The notes below the pieces were generated by a model, which searched no databases, was not told where the DNA came from, and saw nothing but the letters and a program-made list of their open reading frames with translations. From Salinimicrobium soli (GTDB lineage Bacteria > Bacteroidota > Bacteroidia > Flavobacteriales > Flavobacteriaceae), in contig NZ_JBLUWW010000001.1 of assembly GCF_048323655.1 (NCBI RefSeq), forward strand, positions 1,116,001 to 1,180,000: 64,000 nucleotides of DNA, read 5' to 3'. The translations under genes were made by a program, and so were the position numbers. Positions 41,484 to 50,638 of the stretch are shown here, in pieces; positions within the stretch are counted from its first letter, which is position 1, and every line of letters starts with the position of its first letter.

Positions 41484-43406
41484 ATGCGGAAATTCCTCTC
41501 CTTCGTTCTCCTCGGGCTCCTTACCTCCCTACTCTCGGCCCAGGAGATTTCTTATGCTGCCCTTTTAATAGATGATCCTCTTTTGGACAATGCTAATGCC
41601 GTTGTGCGATATTCGTACAAGGAAGTTCGTATTGAAGCCATCGATAAGATGCGCATTCTTACTAAAACAGTTGTTACGGTTCTCAATGAACGCGGGGACA
41701 GGTATGGTTTTGTAGGAAATGCCTATAGCGACAATATCAAGATCAAAGAACAGAAAGCCTTTATTTATGATGGATTAGGACAACAAGTTCGCAAATACAA
41801 GCAGCGGGATTTTGACGATCGCAGTTTGGTGAGTTCAAATGATCTGTATTCCGATGACAGGTTGAGCTATCTCGAGTATACCCCGCAGGAATATCCATAT
41901 ACCATCGTTTTTGAGAGTGAAGTTGTAACTGATAATACAGCATTTGTGAGGGATTGGGATCCCGTGCCCGGTTACCATATAAGTGTGGAAGAAGCCAATT
42001 TCTCCTTTAAAAACCTGGCAAAGATCCCTTTCAGATACAAGGAAGAGAATTTTGAGGGAATGAAGATCGAAAAAGATTCCACCGAATTCGAATTGAACTA
42101 TGAGCTTAGTAAGCTACCCGCCTACGATTACGAAGAACTGAGTCCCGACCTCGAGGATTTTACACCTCTTGTTCAAATAGCCCTCAATGAATTTTCCCTT
42201 GCCGGAGTAAAGGGTAGGGCAAGAAACTGGAAAGAGCTTGGGGAATGGCAATTCAATAATCTTTTGACAGCAAATGATCCGCTTCCAGAAAGTACCATTA
42301 CACGAATCAATAAACTTACTGCGACTGCCGAAAGTGATATTGACAAAGCCAGGATCATCTATGAATATATGCAGGAAAACTCGAGGTATATTAGTGTGCA
42401 GCTGGGAATTGGAGGCTGGTCACCCATGCCGGCGGCCGATGTGGATGAACTGAAATACGGAGACTGTAAAGCACTTACCAATTATACCCGTACCCTGCTC
42501 GCTTCACAGGGAATAGAATCTTATTATACTGTTGTTTCGGCGGGAGAAGAGAAAAAAAGCATGGATACCGATTTTGCCTCTATGGAAGGTAATCATGTGA
42601 TCCTTAATATTCCGCAGGAAGAAGGAGAGGATATTTGGTTGGAATGCACCAGCCAGACTCATCCCTTTAATTATCTGGGTGACTTTACCGATGACCGTAA
42701 TGTGCTCCTGATAAAACCTGAAGGGGGAGAACTGGTAAAGACTCCTTCTTATACCGCCACTGATAACGTGCGGGAAACATCAAGTGAAATCCAGTTACTG
42801 GAGGATGGAGCCTTTAAGGCCGTAGTGCAGCGAAAGAGCCGCGGCACCACCTATGGAGATATTTATGGTATCAATACAATTTCTGAAAAAGATCAGGTGC
42901 TGTACTACAAAAAGAATTGGGGGCATCTTAAGGGTCTGGACGTGGAAAAGGTGACCTATTACAATGATAAAGACCAAAAAGAATTCACTGAAGAACTTCA
43001 GCTTTCCGGACAAAAATTGTCATCTAAAGCAGGGAATATTCTGCTGCTTCCACTCAATTTTTTGCCTCTTAAGACCTATCGTCTGCCTCACAAGGAGAAA
43101 CGTAATTTCCCGATTGAAATTTCCAGAGGACGTACTTATATAGACACTTTTCAATACATACTTCCTGAAGGATTTGTTGCAGAATCGGTTCCGGAGAATG
43201 TCCTTATCGAGAACAGGTTTGGAAGTTTTGAAATTCAGAATGAGCTTAAGCCGGGGGAAAAGAATGTTCTTGAAGTAGTTAGAAAATATCAGCTCAACGA
43301 AGGTCTGTGGCCGGCTGAATCGTACGAGGAATTCCAAAGTTTTATGAATTCCCTGAATTCCCTGAGCAATCAAAAAGCAGTAATCTCAAAAACCAACCAA
43401 CCATAA
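41484..43406 (+). CDS. DUF3857/transglutaminase-like secreted protein (catalytic Cys present)
   Basis: 640 residues with signal peptide (LSFVLLGLLTSLLSAQ). Residues about 50-210 are DUF3857 (RYSYKEVRIEAIDKMRILTK, FVRDWDPVPGYHISVEEANF). The transglutaminase-like core follows at about 290-400: YGDCKALTNYTRTLLASQG with Cys328, and GNHVILNIP with His371. The third triad residue is expected in DIWLECT, where Glu stands for the usual Asp. The C-terminal part resembles DUF2569/DUF3858-type tails. It is the only one of three tandem paralogs that keeps the Cys and His. Substrate unknown; exported. Confidence 0.87.
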   Translation: MRKFLSFVLLGLLTSLLSAQEISYAALLIDDPLLDNANAVVRYSYKEVRIEAIDKMRILTKTVVTVLNERGDRYGFVGNAYSDNIKIKEQKAFIYDGLGQQVRKYKQRDFDDRSLVSSNDLYSDDRLSYLEYTPQEYPYTIVFESEVVTDNTAFVRDWDPVPGYHISVEEANFSFKNLAKIPFRYKEENFEGMKIEKDSTEFELNYELSKLPAYDYEELSPDLEDFTPLVQIALNEFSLAGVKGRARNWKELGEWQFNNLLTANDPLPESTITRINKLTATAESDIDKARIIYEYMQENSRYISVQLGIGGWSPMPAADVDELKYGDCKALTNYTRTLLASQGIESYYTVVSAGEEKKSMDTDFASMEGNHVILNIPQEEGEDIWLECTSQTHPFNYLGDFTDDRNVLLIKPEGGELVKTPSYTATDNVRETSSEIQLLEDGAFKAVVQRKSRGTTYGDIYGINTISEKDQVLYYKKNWGHLKGLDVEKVTYYNDKDQKEFTEELQLSGQKLSSKAGNILLLPLNFLPLKTYRLPHKEKRNFPIEISRGRTYIDTFQYILPEGFVAESVPENVLIENRFGSFEIQNELKPGEKNVLEVVRKYQLNEGLWPAESYEEFQSFMNSLNSLSNQKAVISKTNQP

Positions 43407-43410
43407 TACT

Positions 43411-45378
43411 ATGACCAAAATAATTTATTCAGCCTTTTTTCTCTTTGTATTCATTGCGGGAGTACAGGCGCAGGACTACAAATTCGGGAAAGTATCTAAG
43501 GAAGAAGTGCTGGAAGAATCACATCCTTTGGACAAGGATGCAGATGCGGCCATTTTGTACCGGGAACAAAAGACCTGGTATGAGTATAGGGAAAATTCCG
43601 GATTTATTCTTTTTACAGATGTTCATGAAAGAATAAAGATCTACAATAAAGATGGCTTCTCATATGCCACGAAGGAAATTTCTCTTTACAGAGACGGAGG
43701 AGATCGCGAGAGGGTGTCAAATTTGAAAGCTTATACCTATAACATCAAAAATGGAAAACTGGAAAAAGACAAACTTTCCGATAATGGCATTTTTGAAGAA
43801 GAAGTAAATGAGAATTTTGAAAAGACCAAGTTAACGATGCCGGCGGTTACTGAAGGTAGTGTTATAGAATACCGCTACAGAATTCAGTCTCCGTTCTTTT
43901 ATAATATCGATGTGGTGCCGTTGCAGTATATGATTCCGGTAAACAGGCTGGAAACAATGATCCGTATTCCGGAATACCTGATGTTTAAAATTCATGTCAA
44001 CCTGAAATCTCCTCTACAGTTTCCTATTGACCAATCAAAGGGGCACGGAAGGATAACAATTGGCACCTCGAATATTGAATTTACCGAAAATCAATATGAG
44101 GTCAAGGCAGACAATATTCCCGCATTAAAAAAGGAGGAATATGTGGACTACCTCCAGAATTATCTTGCTTACCTGAAATGGGAGCTGCAGTACACAAAGT
44201 TTCCTAATTCCCTTGTTAAGAGCTGGACTTCCACCTGGGAAGATGTAACCAAAAACATTTATGATCACGGCTTCTCACGTGAGTTGAACAGGAGTTTTTA
44301 CGATGATGAACTGGAGGAACTTCTAAGCGGGGTTACTTCCCCTGAAGAAAAGGTCAATCTCATCTATAATTTCGTAAAGGAAAAGATCAAATGGAATGGC
44401 AGGACCGGCTATATGGCAAATGACGGCGGAAGAAGAGCCTGGAAAGACGGTGAAGGCAATACAGGGGATATTAACCTGTTACTTACCGGAATGCTGAAGT
44501 CTGCCGGACTTAAAGCTTATCCTGTGCTCGCCAGTACCCGTGATCATGGAATACCTTTATTTCCAACCCGCGAAGGTTTTAACTATGTGATTTCTTCAGT
44601 ACAGATGCCAAATGACCAGTGGATACTTTTAGACGCCACAGAAAAAACATCAGCTCCCGGAGAACTTCCGTGGAGAGTGAGAAACTGGCAGGGTAGAATT
44701 GTGCAGGAGAACGGCGCCTCTTCGTGGATAAACTTAATGCCTAAAAACGCTTCCGAAGATCAAACAATGCTGAATTATACTCTTGATGAAAATTTGGTGC
44801 TTAAAGGAAAATCAATTCACAACTTAAATGGCCTCTTTGCCAAGAGCTACAGAGACAAGTATGCAGCTGTTAATGATGAAAGTTACCTTGAGGAGTTAGG
44901 GAAAAAACTGGGAAATGTAACGATCAATGGGTTAGAAAAGCACAACGTTGAGGAAGTAGGGAAGGACATCAGGGAGATCTATGAATTTGAGATGGAGCAG
45001 GCGGTAGATCATATCAACGGTAAGATCTACTTGAAACCATTATTATTCCAGGCCCTGGATGAGAATCCTTTCAAGGAAGATGAGCGAAAGTATCCGGTAT
45101 TTTTTGATTTCCCCATGGTGAAAAACAATACAGTGAATATTATGATCCCACAGGGCTATCAGGTAGAGTCACTTCCCGAAAGTATTATTGTGGAGATGAA
45201 TGAAGGTGCGGGAAATTTTAAGTTTTTAGTGAAACAGAATGGAAATTTTCTACGGATAGATTCTATACTTGAATTGAACACGACCGTATTCAGCCCTCAA
45301 CATTACGAGTACCTGAAGAGTTTTTACTCTCAGATACTTGAAAAGCAGTCTGAGAACATTGTTTTATCAGCTATTTAA
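43411..45378 (+). CDS. DUF3857/transglutaminase-like secreted protein (catalytic Cys and His lost)
   Basis: 655 residues with signal peptide (IIYSAFFLFVFIAGVQAQ). It has the same architecture as its neighbours: YKFGKVSKEEVLEESHPLDK, DUF3857 region with GSVIEYRYRIQSPF, then NWEWNGRTGYM-like core. At the active site the Cys position is Ile354 in NTGDINLLLTGMLKSAG and the His position is Tyr in GFNYVISS; the Asp in WILLDATEK remains. Peptide cleavage or cross-linking is therefore unlikely. It may bind cell-wall or protein partners. It starts 4 bp after the first paralog. Confidence 0.87.
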   Translation: MTKIIYSAFFLFVFIAGVQAQDYKFGKVSKEEVLEESHPLDKDADAAILYREQKTWYEYRENSGFILFTDVHERIKIYNKDGFSYATKEISLYRDGGDRERVSNLKAYTYNIKNGKLEKDKLSDNGIFEEEVNENFEKTKLTMPAVTEGSVIEYRYRIQSPFFYNIDVVPLQYMIPVNRLETMIRIPEYLMFKIHVNLKSPLQFPIDQSKGHGRITIGTSNIEFTENQYEVKADNIPALKKEEYVDYLQNYLAYLKWELQYTKFPNSLVKSWTSTWEDVTKNIYDHGFSRELNRSFYDDELEELLSGVTSPEEKVNLIYNFVKEKIKWNGRTGYMANDGGRRAWKDGEGNTGDINLLLTGMLKSAGLKAYPVLASTRDHGIPLFPTREGFNYVISSVQMPNDQWILLDATEKTSAPGELPWRVRNWQGRIVQENGASSWINLMPKNASEDQTMLNYTLDENLVLKGKSIHNLNGLFAKSYRDKYAAVNDESYLEELGKKLGNVTINGLEKHNVEEVGKDIREIYEFEMEQAVDHINGKIYLKPLLFQALDENPFKEDERKYPVFFDFPMVKNNTVNIMIPQGYQVESLPESIIVEMNEGAGNFKFLVKQNGNFLRIDSILELNTTVFSPQHYEYLKSFYSQILEKQSENIVLSAI

Positions 45379-45427
45379 AAACAAATATGGGAGACAGATC
45401 CCTGTTTCCCTTTATAAATACAATAAG

Positions 45428-47425
45428 GTGAAAAAATTGCTTTTTTGGTGCTTCATGGTCTATAGTTCCATTGCATGGTCCCAAACAGAAAAATTTGGGG
45501 ATGTCAAAAAGAAAGATCTCCAGGAGAAAATGTCTGAAGAAGAAAAGGCAGCAGGTGCCGTAGTGCTGTTCAAAGGAAGGGAGACACATTTTGAATACGA
45601 TGAGAACACAGGCTGGTACCTGGTTACCGAATATTATGAACGGGTAAAGATCACAGAACAAAAAGGTCTGGAAGCCGCGACTAAGAAAATAGATGTCTAT
45701 TTAGACGGTAATAAAAAAGAAAAGGTCACCAGGATCAAAGGAAACACCTACAACCTGATAGGTGGAAAATTGCAAAGGGAATCCCTGGAAAACGACTGGA
45801 TCTTTGAAAATCAACTAACCGAAAACCGGTTGCAGTACACTTTTACAATGCCGAAGGTCTCAGTAGGTTCGATTGTAGAGTGGGAGTATAAAGTGACCTC
45901 CCCATTCTGGAAGATCGATGACCTCGTTATGCAGCAGGAAATCCCGGTACGTCATTATTTTGCAAAGATCCTGGTGCCGCAATTCTTTCAGTTCAAGGTG
46001 GTCAAAAAGGGCTTTTTTAAGATCGAGCCCCGGGAGTACATTGAGAACCGAAAGATGTATGTTTCCTGGAAAGACAAGGATTCTTATGGGAGAATTTTGG
46101 AAACTTCTAAAGGAGGAACCTTAAGCCTGAAAGAAGTAGTGACTGAATTCGAAGTGAAGGATATTCCTTCCCTTCAACCGGAACCATACGTGGATAATAT
46201 CGAAAACTACCGCTATTCGATCATTTATGAACTGCAATCAACCGCTTTCCCAAACCTGCCTAAGAAAAAATATTCTAGTAGTTGGGGCGAAGTAGCCAAG
46301 GCTATTTTTGAATTTGAAGACTTTGGAGGCCAACTAAAGGATGGCAGGTTTTTAAAGGAGGAAGTTGCCAGGATCTCTGACAGTGCAAAAAGCCTGAGAG
46401 AACGAATGGATTTGGCTTTCGGGTTTGTAAAGAATGGTTACACCTGGAACGGGAAATTATCAAAGTATGCTGAACAGGATCTCGAAAAAACATACAAGTC
46501 CAGAACGGGAAACGTCGCTGATATTAATCTTACTTTAATCCTGCTCTTGAGGGAATGTGGATTAAAGGCTAATCCTGTACTCCTTAGTACCCGAAGCCAT
46601 GGAAAACCAATATTTCCTACTATTGAAGGTTTCAACTATGTAATTGCGGGAGTGCGCTTCGATGATGAGATCATTTTACTGGACGCTACTGAAAAATGGA
46701 GTAATCCTGGAATGCTTCCCGAGCGGGTCTACAATTGGGTAGGACGCATGGTGGAAGAGAATGGATACTCCCGTGAAGTGGAGTTGTTGAGCCGTGAACC
46801 ATCCAGGGAAGATGTAATTGTGAATTACGAACTTAAAGAGGATGGCAGTATTGAAGGACAATTAAGGCGCCGTTTTTCCTTATTGGAAGCTATGAAATTC
46901 CGAAAGAAATTTGAAGGGGCGAATGCTTATGAGCAGTCTTTATTGAAGGAATTTGGGTTGGACGAAGTTACCGGACTCGAAGTGAATAATTTAGAGGAAA
47001 TAGAAAAACCGGTAGACGAAAGCTTCCATTTTGTTAGAAAAAATGCATTCGATAAAGTGGAAAACTCCATTTACTTTTCTCCCATGAATTTCCTGGCGCT
47101 GCTGAGATCGCCATTTTTTGAGGAGGTCAGGCAGTTTCCTGTCAACTTCAGCTATCCTTTTGAAACTTCTTATTCTTTTAATATTGCCTTGCCTGAAGGT
47201 TATGAAATAAGTTATATGCCGGAATCCGGTTTAATCACTTTTGGCGAATCGGGAGAATTTAAATACATTATTAATCAAGTTAACGGGAATATCAGGCTGC
47301 GGGTTTCTTTTTCAATACAGGAGCCTTTTATTCCGCAAGATCAGTATACGGCATTGCAAAAATTCTTCGATCAACGCGTGGAAAAAGAAAATGAAAAAGT
47401 AGTTTTGCTAAAAAGAGCATTATGA
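45428..47425 (+). CDS. DUF3857/transglutaminase-like secreted protein, third paralog (Cys lost)
   Basis: 665 residues from the GTG at 45428, which gives KKLLFWCFMVYSSIAWSQ as signal peptide; the frame is open upstream but starts inside the preceding gene. Close paralog of the second protein (TEKFGDVKKKDLQEKM, VGSIVEWEYKVTSPF). The Cys position is Ile366 in NVADINLTLILLLRECG and the His position is Tyr in GFNYVIAG, while LLDATEKWSNPG is kept. Its final four bases overlap mazG. Function unknown; probably works with the two paralogs upstream. Confidence 0.86.
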   Translation: MKKLLFWCFMVYSSIAWSQTEKFGDVKKKDLQEKMSEEEKAAGAVVLFKGRETHFEYDENTGWYLVTEYYERVKITEQKGLEAATKKIDVYLDGNKKEKVTRIKGNTYNLIGGKLQRESLENDWIFENQLTENRLQYTFTMPKVSVGSIVEWEYKVTSPFWKIDDLVMQQEIPVRHYFAKILVPQFFQFKVVKKGFFKIEPREYIENRKMYVSWKDKDSYGRILETSKGGTLSLKEVVTEFEVKDIPSLQPEPYVDNIENYRYSIIYELQSTAFPNLPKKKYSSSWGEVAKAIFEFEDFGGQLKDGRFLKEEVARISDSAKSLRERMDLAFGFVKNGYTWNGKLSKYAEQDLEKTYKSRTGNVADINLTLILLLRECGLKANPVLLSTRSHGKPIFPTIEGFNYVIAGVRFDDEIILLDATEKWSNPGMLPERVYNWVGRMVEENGYSREVELLSREPSREDVIVNYELKEDGSIEGQLRRRFSLLEAMKFRKKFEGANAYEQSLLKEFGLDEVTGLEVNNLEEIEKPVDESFHFVRKNAFDKVENSIYFSPMNFLALLRSPFFEEVRQFPVNFSYPFETSYSFNIALPEGYEISYMPESGLITFGESGEFKYIINQVNGNIRLRVSFSIQEPFIPQDQYTALQKFFDQRVEKENEKVVLLKRAL

Positions 47426-47748
47426 ACATACAGGACGCTCAAAAAGCAGTCGATGAATGGATACAGGAGCACGGAGTGCGGTACTTCAATGAACTTACAA
47501 ACATGGCTCAACTTACCGAAGAGGTAGGAGAGGTTGCCCGCATTATAGCCCGCCGCTATGGAGAGCAAAGTGAAAAGGAGAGCGATAAGGCAAAAGATCT
47601 AGGTGAGGAACTGGCAGACGTGGTCTTTGTGGTACTGTGCCTCGCAAATCAAACAGGCATAAATCTGCAGGAGGCCTTTGATAAAAAACTGGATCTCAAA
47701 TCAAAAAGAGATAAAGACAGGCATAAGAACAATGAAAAATTACAGTAA
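47422..47748 (+). CDS. MazG-type nucleotide pyrophosphohydrolase
   Basis: 108 residues, a single all-alpha MazG domain. The metal-binding pattern is EEVGEVARIIARR followed by EELADVVFVV (ExxE...ExxD). It hydrolyses non-canonical or excess NTPs to NMP and pyrophosphate, acting as a house-cleaning enzyme. It overlaps the DUF3857 gene upstream by four bases and shares one base with the next gene, so the cluster is translated as a unit. Confidence 0.9.
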   Translation: MNIQDAQKAVDEWIQEHGVRYFNELTNMAQLTEEVGEVARIIARRYGEQSEKESDKAKDLGEELADVVFVVLCLANQTGINLQEAFDKKLDLKSKRDKDRHKNNEKLQ

Positions 47749-48008
47749 TGCGCATATTTGACAATTTCAAAAACCCTGAATTCTGGGTAAAAGTATTTCA
47801 GCTGGCGTTTGTTTTTTTCGTCATTTTCGTGGGGATCTCCTTAATTATCTCCCACTTCAGAGAAATAGTAGCCGGTAATTTTGCAGCCATTTATGAAGAT
47901 GAATGGGCTAATGGCCAATGGGTAAATTACTTTTTGATAAAGGCTGTTATCAGCATCGTGTATGCGATCTACATGACAAGCCGCAGGAAGGAATTCGCAA
48001 GACGTTAA
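47748..48008 (+). CDS. Small two-helix membrane protein, unknown
   Basis: 86 residues with two hydrophobic segments (FQLAFVFFVIFVGISLIIS, YFLIKAVISIVYAIYM) and a basic C-terminus (TSRRKEFARR). The order mazG, small membrane protein, aroA seems to be retained in related Flavobacteriaceae (recalled, not checked). Its start overlaps the mazG stop by one base, and aroA begins 1 bp after it. No function recognised. Confidence 0.75.
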   Translation: MRIFDNFKNPEFWVKVFQLAFVFFVIFVGISLIISHFREIVAGNFAAIYEDEWANGQWVNYFLIKAVISIVYAIYMTSRRKEFARR

Positions 48009-48009
48009 T

Positions 48010-49242
48010 ATGGATCTGCGAATCTCCCATCCAACCAGATCCGTTTCCGGAGAAATCTCGGTTACCGGTTCAAAAAGTGAATCTAATAGACTGTTGATCC
48101 TACAGGCTCTTTTTCCGGGTATAGAGATCAGTAACCTGTCCAACAGTGATGATACTCGTGTCTTACTGAAAGCCCTGGCTTCAAATGAAGAAAAGATAGA
48201 CATTCATCACGCCGGCACTGCGATGCGCTTTCTTACAGCATATTTTGCTACTAAAAGTGGGAGGGAAGTAGTGCTCACGGGAAGCCAACGCATGCAGGAG
48301 CGACCGGTAAAGATCCTGGTCGAAGCCCTGAAGTCTTTAGGAGCCGATATCGAGTATGTCAAAAATGAAGGCTATCCTCCCCTTAAGATAAAAGGAAAAG
48401 AACTTAGCGGGAGTACCGTAACGGTAGCCTCCAATATCAGCAGTCAGTATATTTCAGCTTTAATGCTTATAGCTGCATCCCTTCCTTCGGGATTAAGGAT
48501 CAGGCTCTCCGGTAAGGTTACTTCTGTGCCTTACATCGAAATGACCTTAAGTTTACTGAAGACCTGTGGTATCAACGGAAGCTTTTCCGGCGACCTTATT
48601 ACTATTGATCCTGTAGAGAAACAGTCTCCTGCTGAGATGACAGTGGAGTCTGACTGGAGTTCGGCTTCTTACTTTTACAGTATAGTGGCATTGAGCGAGG
48701 ATGCTAAAATTTCCCTGGCGAGTTATAAGGAAAGTAGTCTTCAGGGGGACAAAAGCGTAGCAGGTATTTATAAGCAGCTGGGCGTTAAGACGGTCTTCAA
48801 TGGAGAGATTATTCACCTCTCAAAAACCCCTTTTAAGAAACCCGCTACCCTGGTGCTGGACCTGTCAAACAGCCCCGATCTTGCGCAGACCATAGCCGTT
48901 ACCTGCCTTGGGTTAGGTATCAAATGTGATCTCACCGGACTTCACACTTTACGGATCAAAGAAACTGATAGGTTACAGGCGCTCAAGAATGAGATGGAAA
49001 AACTCGGCGGAGAGGTGCGTATTACTGCAGATTCGCTGCATTTTGTTCCTTCAAAAGAGTTAAAATCTGGTATAAAAATTGCGACCTATAATGACCACAG
49101 GATGGCACTTGCCTTTGCACCTTTGGCGCTTAAAGTGCCACTGGAAATTGAAGATTCAGAAGTAGTGTCAAAATCTTTTCCCGGCTTCTGGGAAGATCTT
49201 CGCGCTCTTGGTTTTTCAATAGAAAATACTGCGATTGGTTAA
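48010..49242 (+). CDS. aroA: 3-phosphoshikimate 1-carboxyvinyltransferase (EPSP synthase)
   Basis: 410 residues. Recognised by SGEISVTGSKSESNRLLIL near the start, GTAMRFLTAYFA, ERPVKILVEALKSLGA, LRIKETDRLQALKNEMEKLG and YNDHRMALAFAPLAL. It is a diverged form: the usual GDKSISHR is SKSESNRL here. It transfers enolpyruvate from PEP to shikimate-3-phosphate, the step before chorismate. It is transcribed with mazG rather than with the aromatic operon 9 kb away, so it escapes the leader-peptide attenuator. Confidence 0.92.
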   Translation: MDLRISHPTRSVSGEISVTGSKSESNRLLILQALFPGIEISNLSNSDDTRVLLKALASNEEKIDIHHAGTAMRFLTAYFATKSGREVVLTGSQRMQERPVKILVEALKSLGADIEYVKNEGYPPLKIKGKELSGSTVTVASNISSQYISALMLIAASLPSGLRIRLSGKVTSVPYIEMTLSLLKTCGINGSFSGDLITIDPVEKQSPAEMTVESDWSSASYFYSIVALSEDAKISLASYKESSLQGDKSVAGIYKQLGVKTVFNGEIIHLSKTPFKKPATLVLDLSNSPDLAQTIAVTCLGLGIKCDLTGLHTLRIKETDRLQALKNEMEKLGGEVRITADSLHFVPSKELKSGIKIATYNDHRMALAFAPLALKVPLEIEDSEVVSKSFPGFWEDLRALGFSIENTAIG

Positions 49243-49311
49243 AATGTTTTCAGTTTAAGGTGTCTTTAGACCGCGCAGACTGACAGTTTTATTAAATAAA
49301 CCTGCATTTAC

Positions 49312-49343
49312 TTGACAACCCCTATCTTCAGGTTGTATATTTG
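49312..49343 (+). promoter_or_regulatory. Promoter of queA (-33 TTGACA, -7 TATATTTG)
   Basis: TTG at 49312-49314 and TATATTTG at 49336-49343 are separated by 21 bp, the expected spacing for the Bacteroidota primary sigma factor. This is the clearest promoter in the window. The start of transcription should fall near 49350. Confidence 0.75.
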
Positions 49344-49373
49344 CAGCTTTTAAAATCTATCTTACATATGGGA

Positions 49374-50423
49374 ATGAAATTATCACACTTCAATTTTGAT
49401 CTTCCGCCAGAACTGTTGGCCGAATATCCTTCAGAACACCGCGATGAAGCACGTCTTATGGTGTTGAACCGGAAAGATCAGACAATTGAGCACAAGCAGT
49501 TCAAGGATCTTATCGATTATTTTGAGCCGCATGATGTGATGGTATTGAACAATACCAAGGTTTTTCCGGCGCGTCTCTTCGGAAACAAAGAGAAGACCGG
49601 AGCTCGTATTGAAGTGTTTTTGCTGAGAGAATTAAATGCTGAAACCCGTCTATGGGATGTACTGGTTGATCCTGCCAGAAAGATCAGGATTGGAAACAAA
49701 CTTTATTTTGGAGAAGATGAATCTTTGGTAGCTGAAGTAATTGACAATACTACTTCCCGCGGAAGAACGCTTCGTTTCCTATACGATGGTTCTTACGAAG
49801 AATTCAGAAATAAACTTACAGAACTTGGGGAAACCCCACTTCCGAAGTACATCAAAAGAGAGGTGCAGCCTGAAGATCAGGAGAGGTACCAAACTATATA
49901 CGCGAAAGAAGAAGGAGCTGTTGCAGCTCCAACTGCAGGACTGCACTTTTCAAAGCACCTGTTGAAGCGTTTAGAGATCAAGGGAATTGACTTTGCTGAA
50001 GTTACTTTGCACGTAGGATTGGGAACTTTTAGTCCTGTTGAGGTGGAAGACCTTTCCAAGCATAAAATGGACAGTGAGGAAGCTTTTATTCAAAAGCCTG
50101 CTGTTGACACTATCAACAAAGCTATTGCTGAAAAACGTAAAGTTTGTGCTGTTGGTACTACCGTAATGCGTTCTCTGGAAAGTTCCGTTTCTTCCAACAG
50201 GACTCTGAATGAATTCAGCGGTTGGACGAACAAATTCATCTTTCCTCCATACGACTTTAGTATCGCGAACTGTATGATCACCAACTTTCACACACCAAAG
50301 TCTACTTTGTTGATGATGGTGTCTGCATTTGCAGGTCATGAATTCATGAAGAAGGCCTATGCTGAAGCTGTGAAAGAGAAATACAAGTTCTACACTTATG
50401 GAGACGCTATGCTAATCCTCTAA
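49374..50423 (+). CDS. queA: S-adenosylmethionine:tRNA ribosyltransferase-isomerase
   Basis: 349 residues from MKLSHFNFDLPPELLAE, the conserved QueA N-terminus; another ATG lies two codons upstream. Frames extending to 49341 are excluded because they begin inside the promoter. Family motifs: RLMVLNRKDQTIEHKQF, VLNNTKVFPARLFG, AVAAPTAGLHFSKHLL, THVGLGTF-like VTLHVGLGTFSPVEVED, NFHTPKSTLLMMVSAFAG. It makes epoxyqueuosine at the tRNA wobble position. Uses SAM as ribosyl donor. Confidence 0.95.
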   Translation: MKLSHFNFDLPPELLAEYPSEHRDEARLMVLNRKDQTIEHKQFKDLIDYFEPHDVMVLNNTKVFPARLFGNKEKTGARIEVFLLRELNAETRLWDVLVDPARKIRIGNKLYFGEDESLVAEVIDNTTSRGRTLRFLYDGSYEEFRNKLTELGETPLPKYIKREVQPEDQERYQTIYAKEEGAVAAPTAGLHFSKHLLKRLEIKGIDFAEVTLHVGLGTFSPVEVEDLSKHKMDSEEAFIQKPAVDTINKAIAEKRKVCAVGTTVMRSLESSVSSNRTLNEFSGWTNKFIFPPYDFSIANCMITNFHTPKSTLLMMVSAFAGHEFMKKAYAEAVKEKYKFYTYGDAMLIL

Positions 50424-50449
50424 GAATAAGAATTCGAATAAAAAATATA

Positions 50450-50486
50450 AACCTGCAAGGTCTTTTTTGACCTTGTAGGTTTTTTG
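50450..50486 (+). terminator. Intrinsic terminator after queA
   Basis: Stem AACCTGCAAGGTC/GACCTTGTAGGTT with a six-T loop and a trailing T-run. The 5' arm shares CCTGCAAGGT with sequences near gldA at 34545 and 34687. Confidence 0.93.
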
Positions 50487-50580
50487 TTTTCAAAAAGATT
50501 TTTAATTCAATTTCAAAAAGCCATGATCTTAAATCCTGAATTTAAAATATTGAATCGGAGAGTGGCTAACTTATTGATTA

Positions 50581-50599
50581 TCAAAAATGGCATTTTAGA
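50581..50599 (+). repeat. Palindrome family copy upstream of rlmN
   Basis: TCAAAAATGGCATTTTAGA. The left arm and centre match, with inverted central G; the right arm has one change near its end. It lies 28 bp before the rlmN -7 box, near the -33 position. Confidence 0.7.
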
Positions 50600-50626
50600 A
50601 GTCCATTCAAATCTAATTTAGTTTAG

Positions 50627-50634
50627 TACTTTTG
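50627..50634 (+). promoter_or_regulatory. -7 promoter box for rlmN (TACTTTTG)
   Basis: Exact TAnnTTTG match ending 4 bp before the GTG start. It implies a transcript with little or no 5' leader. Confidence 0.6.
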
Positions 50635-50638
50635 CGGC

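Noticed and set aside
43771..43800. GGCATTTTTGA match to the palindrome inside the second DUF3857 gene
   Set aside because: Only one arm matches and it is coding sequence; chance match.
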